Positions 48,427 to 48,481 of a DNA stretch of 48,481 bases are shown piece by piece. The DNA comes from Chrysochromulina parva. Its lineage: Eukaryota; Haptophyta; Prymnesiales; Chrysochromulinaceae. Made by a program: the position numbers and the translations under genes. The notes below the pieces were generated by a model. The model was not told the DNA's origin, searched no databases, and saw only the letters and a list, made by a program, of their open reading frames with translations. Positions within the stretch are counted from its first letter, which is position 1. Every line of letters starts with the position of its first letter. The DNA lies in NCBI GenBank assembly GCA_002887195.1, contig PJAB01000068.1:1-48481 (forward strand). The letters are read 5' to 3'.

Positions 48427-48481
48427 GCCACCAACACGACAGCAGTCGCGCGCTCGTATTTTGCGTTGGGAGAGAGTTGTG
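48427..48481 (+). CDS. Start of a third ORF, cut by the right edge
   Basis: Reads MPPTRQQSRARILRWERVV and is open to the end of the window. Called only because it follows the same motif and spacing as the ORF before it. Too short to judge. Confidence 0.35.

Larger units (their letters stand above)
47600..48481 (+). other. Lower-GC block of short, closely spaced ORFs
   Basis: Directly after the TatD gene the composition changes: more A/T, AGA/TTA/AAA codons, and intergenic spacers of only 14-65 nt. Two ORFs are complete and a third runs off the right edge. A 16-nt motif is repeated before the second and third. All face right. The block could be foreign DNA, an organelle- or virus-derived segment, or ordinary exons with unusual composition. 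Confidence 0.45.

Noticed and set aside
47600..48481. Right-edge block as a fragment of the mitochondrial genome
   Set aside because: Composition is lower in GC than the neighbours but not as AT-rich as typical algal mitochondrial DNA, and no mitochondrial gene is recognised; left unassigned.

Overview
The window is nuclear DNA from a GC-rich, intron-poor, single-celled eukaryote, most likely a flagellated alga with a secondary plastid; a haptophyte related to the Emiliania/Isochrysis/Chrysochromulina group fits best. The reasons are a CFAP57 axoneme gene, a mitochondrial EF-G2, a glutaredoxin whose N-terminus reads as signal peptide plus short transit peptide plus Tat signal, a predicted selenoprotein U, a single-domain EF-hand cation channel, long Gly/Ala/Gln codon runs, and short introns filled with tandem repeats of about 10-11 nt. 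The assignment is an inference; no rRNA or organelle marker is present. I see no bacterial operons, CRISPR, tRNA, rRNA or recognisable transposon.

Layout. 1-1301 (-): 5' part of an unrecognised gene that runs off the left edge. 1760-4549 (+): large low-complexity/coiled-coil protein. 4772-6298 (-): F-box plus parallel beta-helix protein. 6682-7662 (-): SET-domain methyltransferase. 7861-8634 (+): secreted DUF218-like protein. 8717-10404 (+): UDP-glucose 6-dehydrogenase. 10839-12551 (+): Sec63 Brl-domain protein without J domain. 13311-14696 (+): vWA protein. 15981-16529 (+): Mpv17/PMP22 protein. 16927-18618 (-): membrane-anchored polyglutamine protein. 18900-19691 (-): FCP1/SCP-like phosphatase. 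21005-21664 (-): plastid-targeted glutaredoxin. 22143-23220: gene-like but degraded sequence. 23601-23943 (+): small charged protein. 24371-28676 (-): CFAP57. 29428-30111 (-): SelU/PRXL2-type selenoprotein. 30770-31348 (-): EF-hand-like protein. 31703-34680 (-): mitochondrial EF-G2. 35377-37137 (-): single-domain cation channel. 37178-40777 (-): YbaK-OB-DEDDy exonuclease fusion. 41252-43221 (+): secreted serine-hydrolase. 43664-44734 (-): DGAT2-family acyltransferase. 45029-46117 (-): membrane protein with SpoIIAA/STAS-like end. 46368-47552 (+): TatD nuclease. 47600-48481: lower-GC block of short tightly packed ORFs with a repeated upstream motif.

The genes are mostly independent housekeeping functions rather than one pathway: flagellum (CFAP57, perhaps the EF-hand protein and channel), redox (glutaredoxin, SelU), organelle translation (EF-G2), tRNA/RNA quality control (YbaK-exonuclease), lipid (DGAT2), sugar nucleotide (UGDH).

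The most interesting signal lies in the introns. Several introns in unrelated genes carry, at one end, a near copy of the adjoining exon sequence, and the interior is built from 10-11 nt (once 20 nt) repeats containing branch-point-like CTGAT/TTGAT. Two introns in different genes share an almost identical 3' end. This suggests recent intron gain or expansion by tandem duplication, or an introner-like element family.
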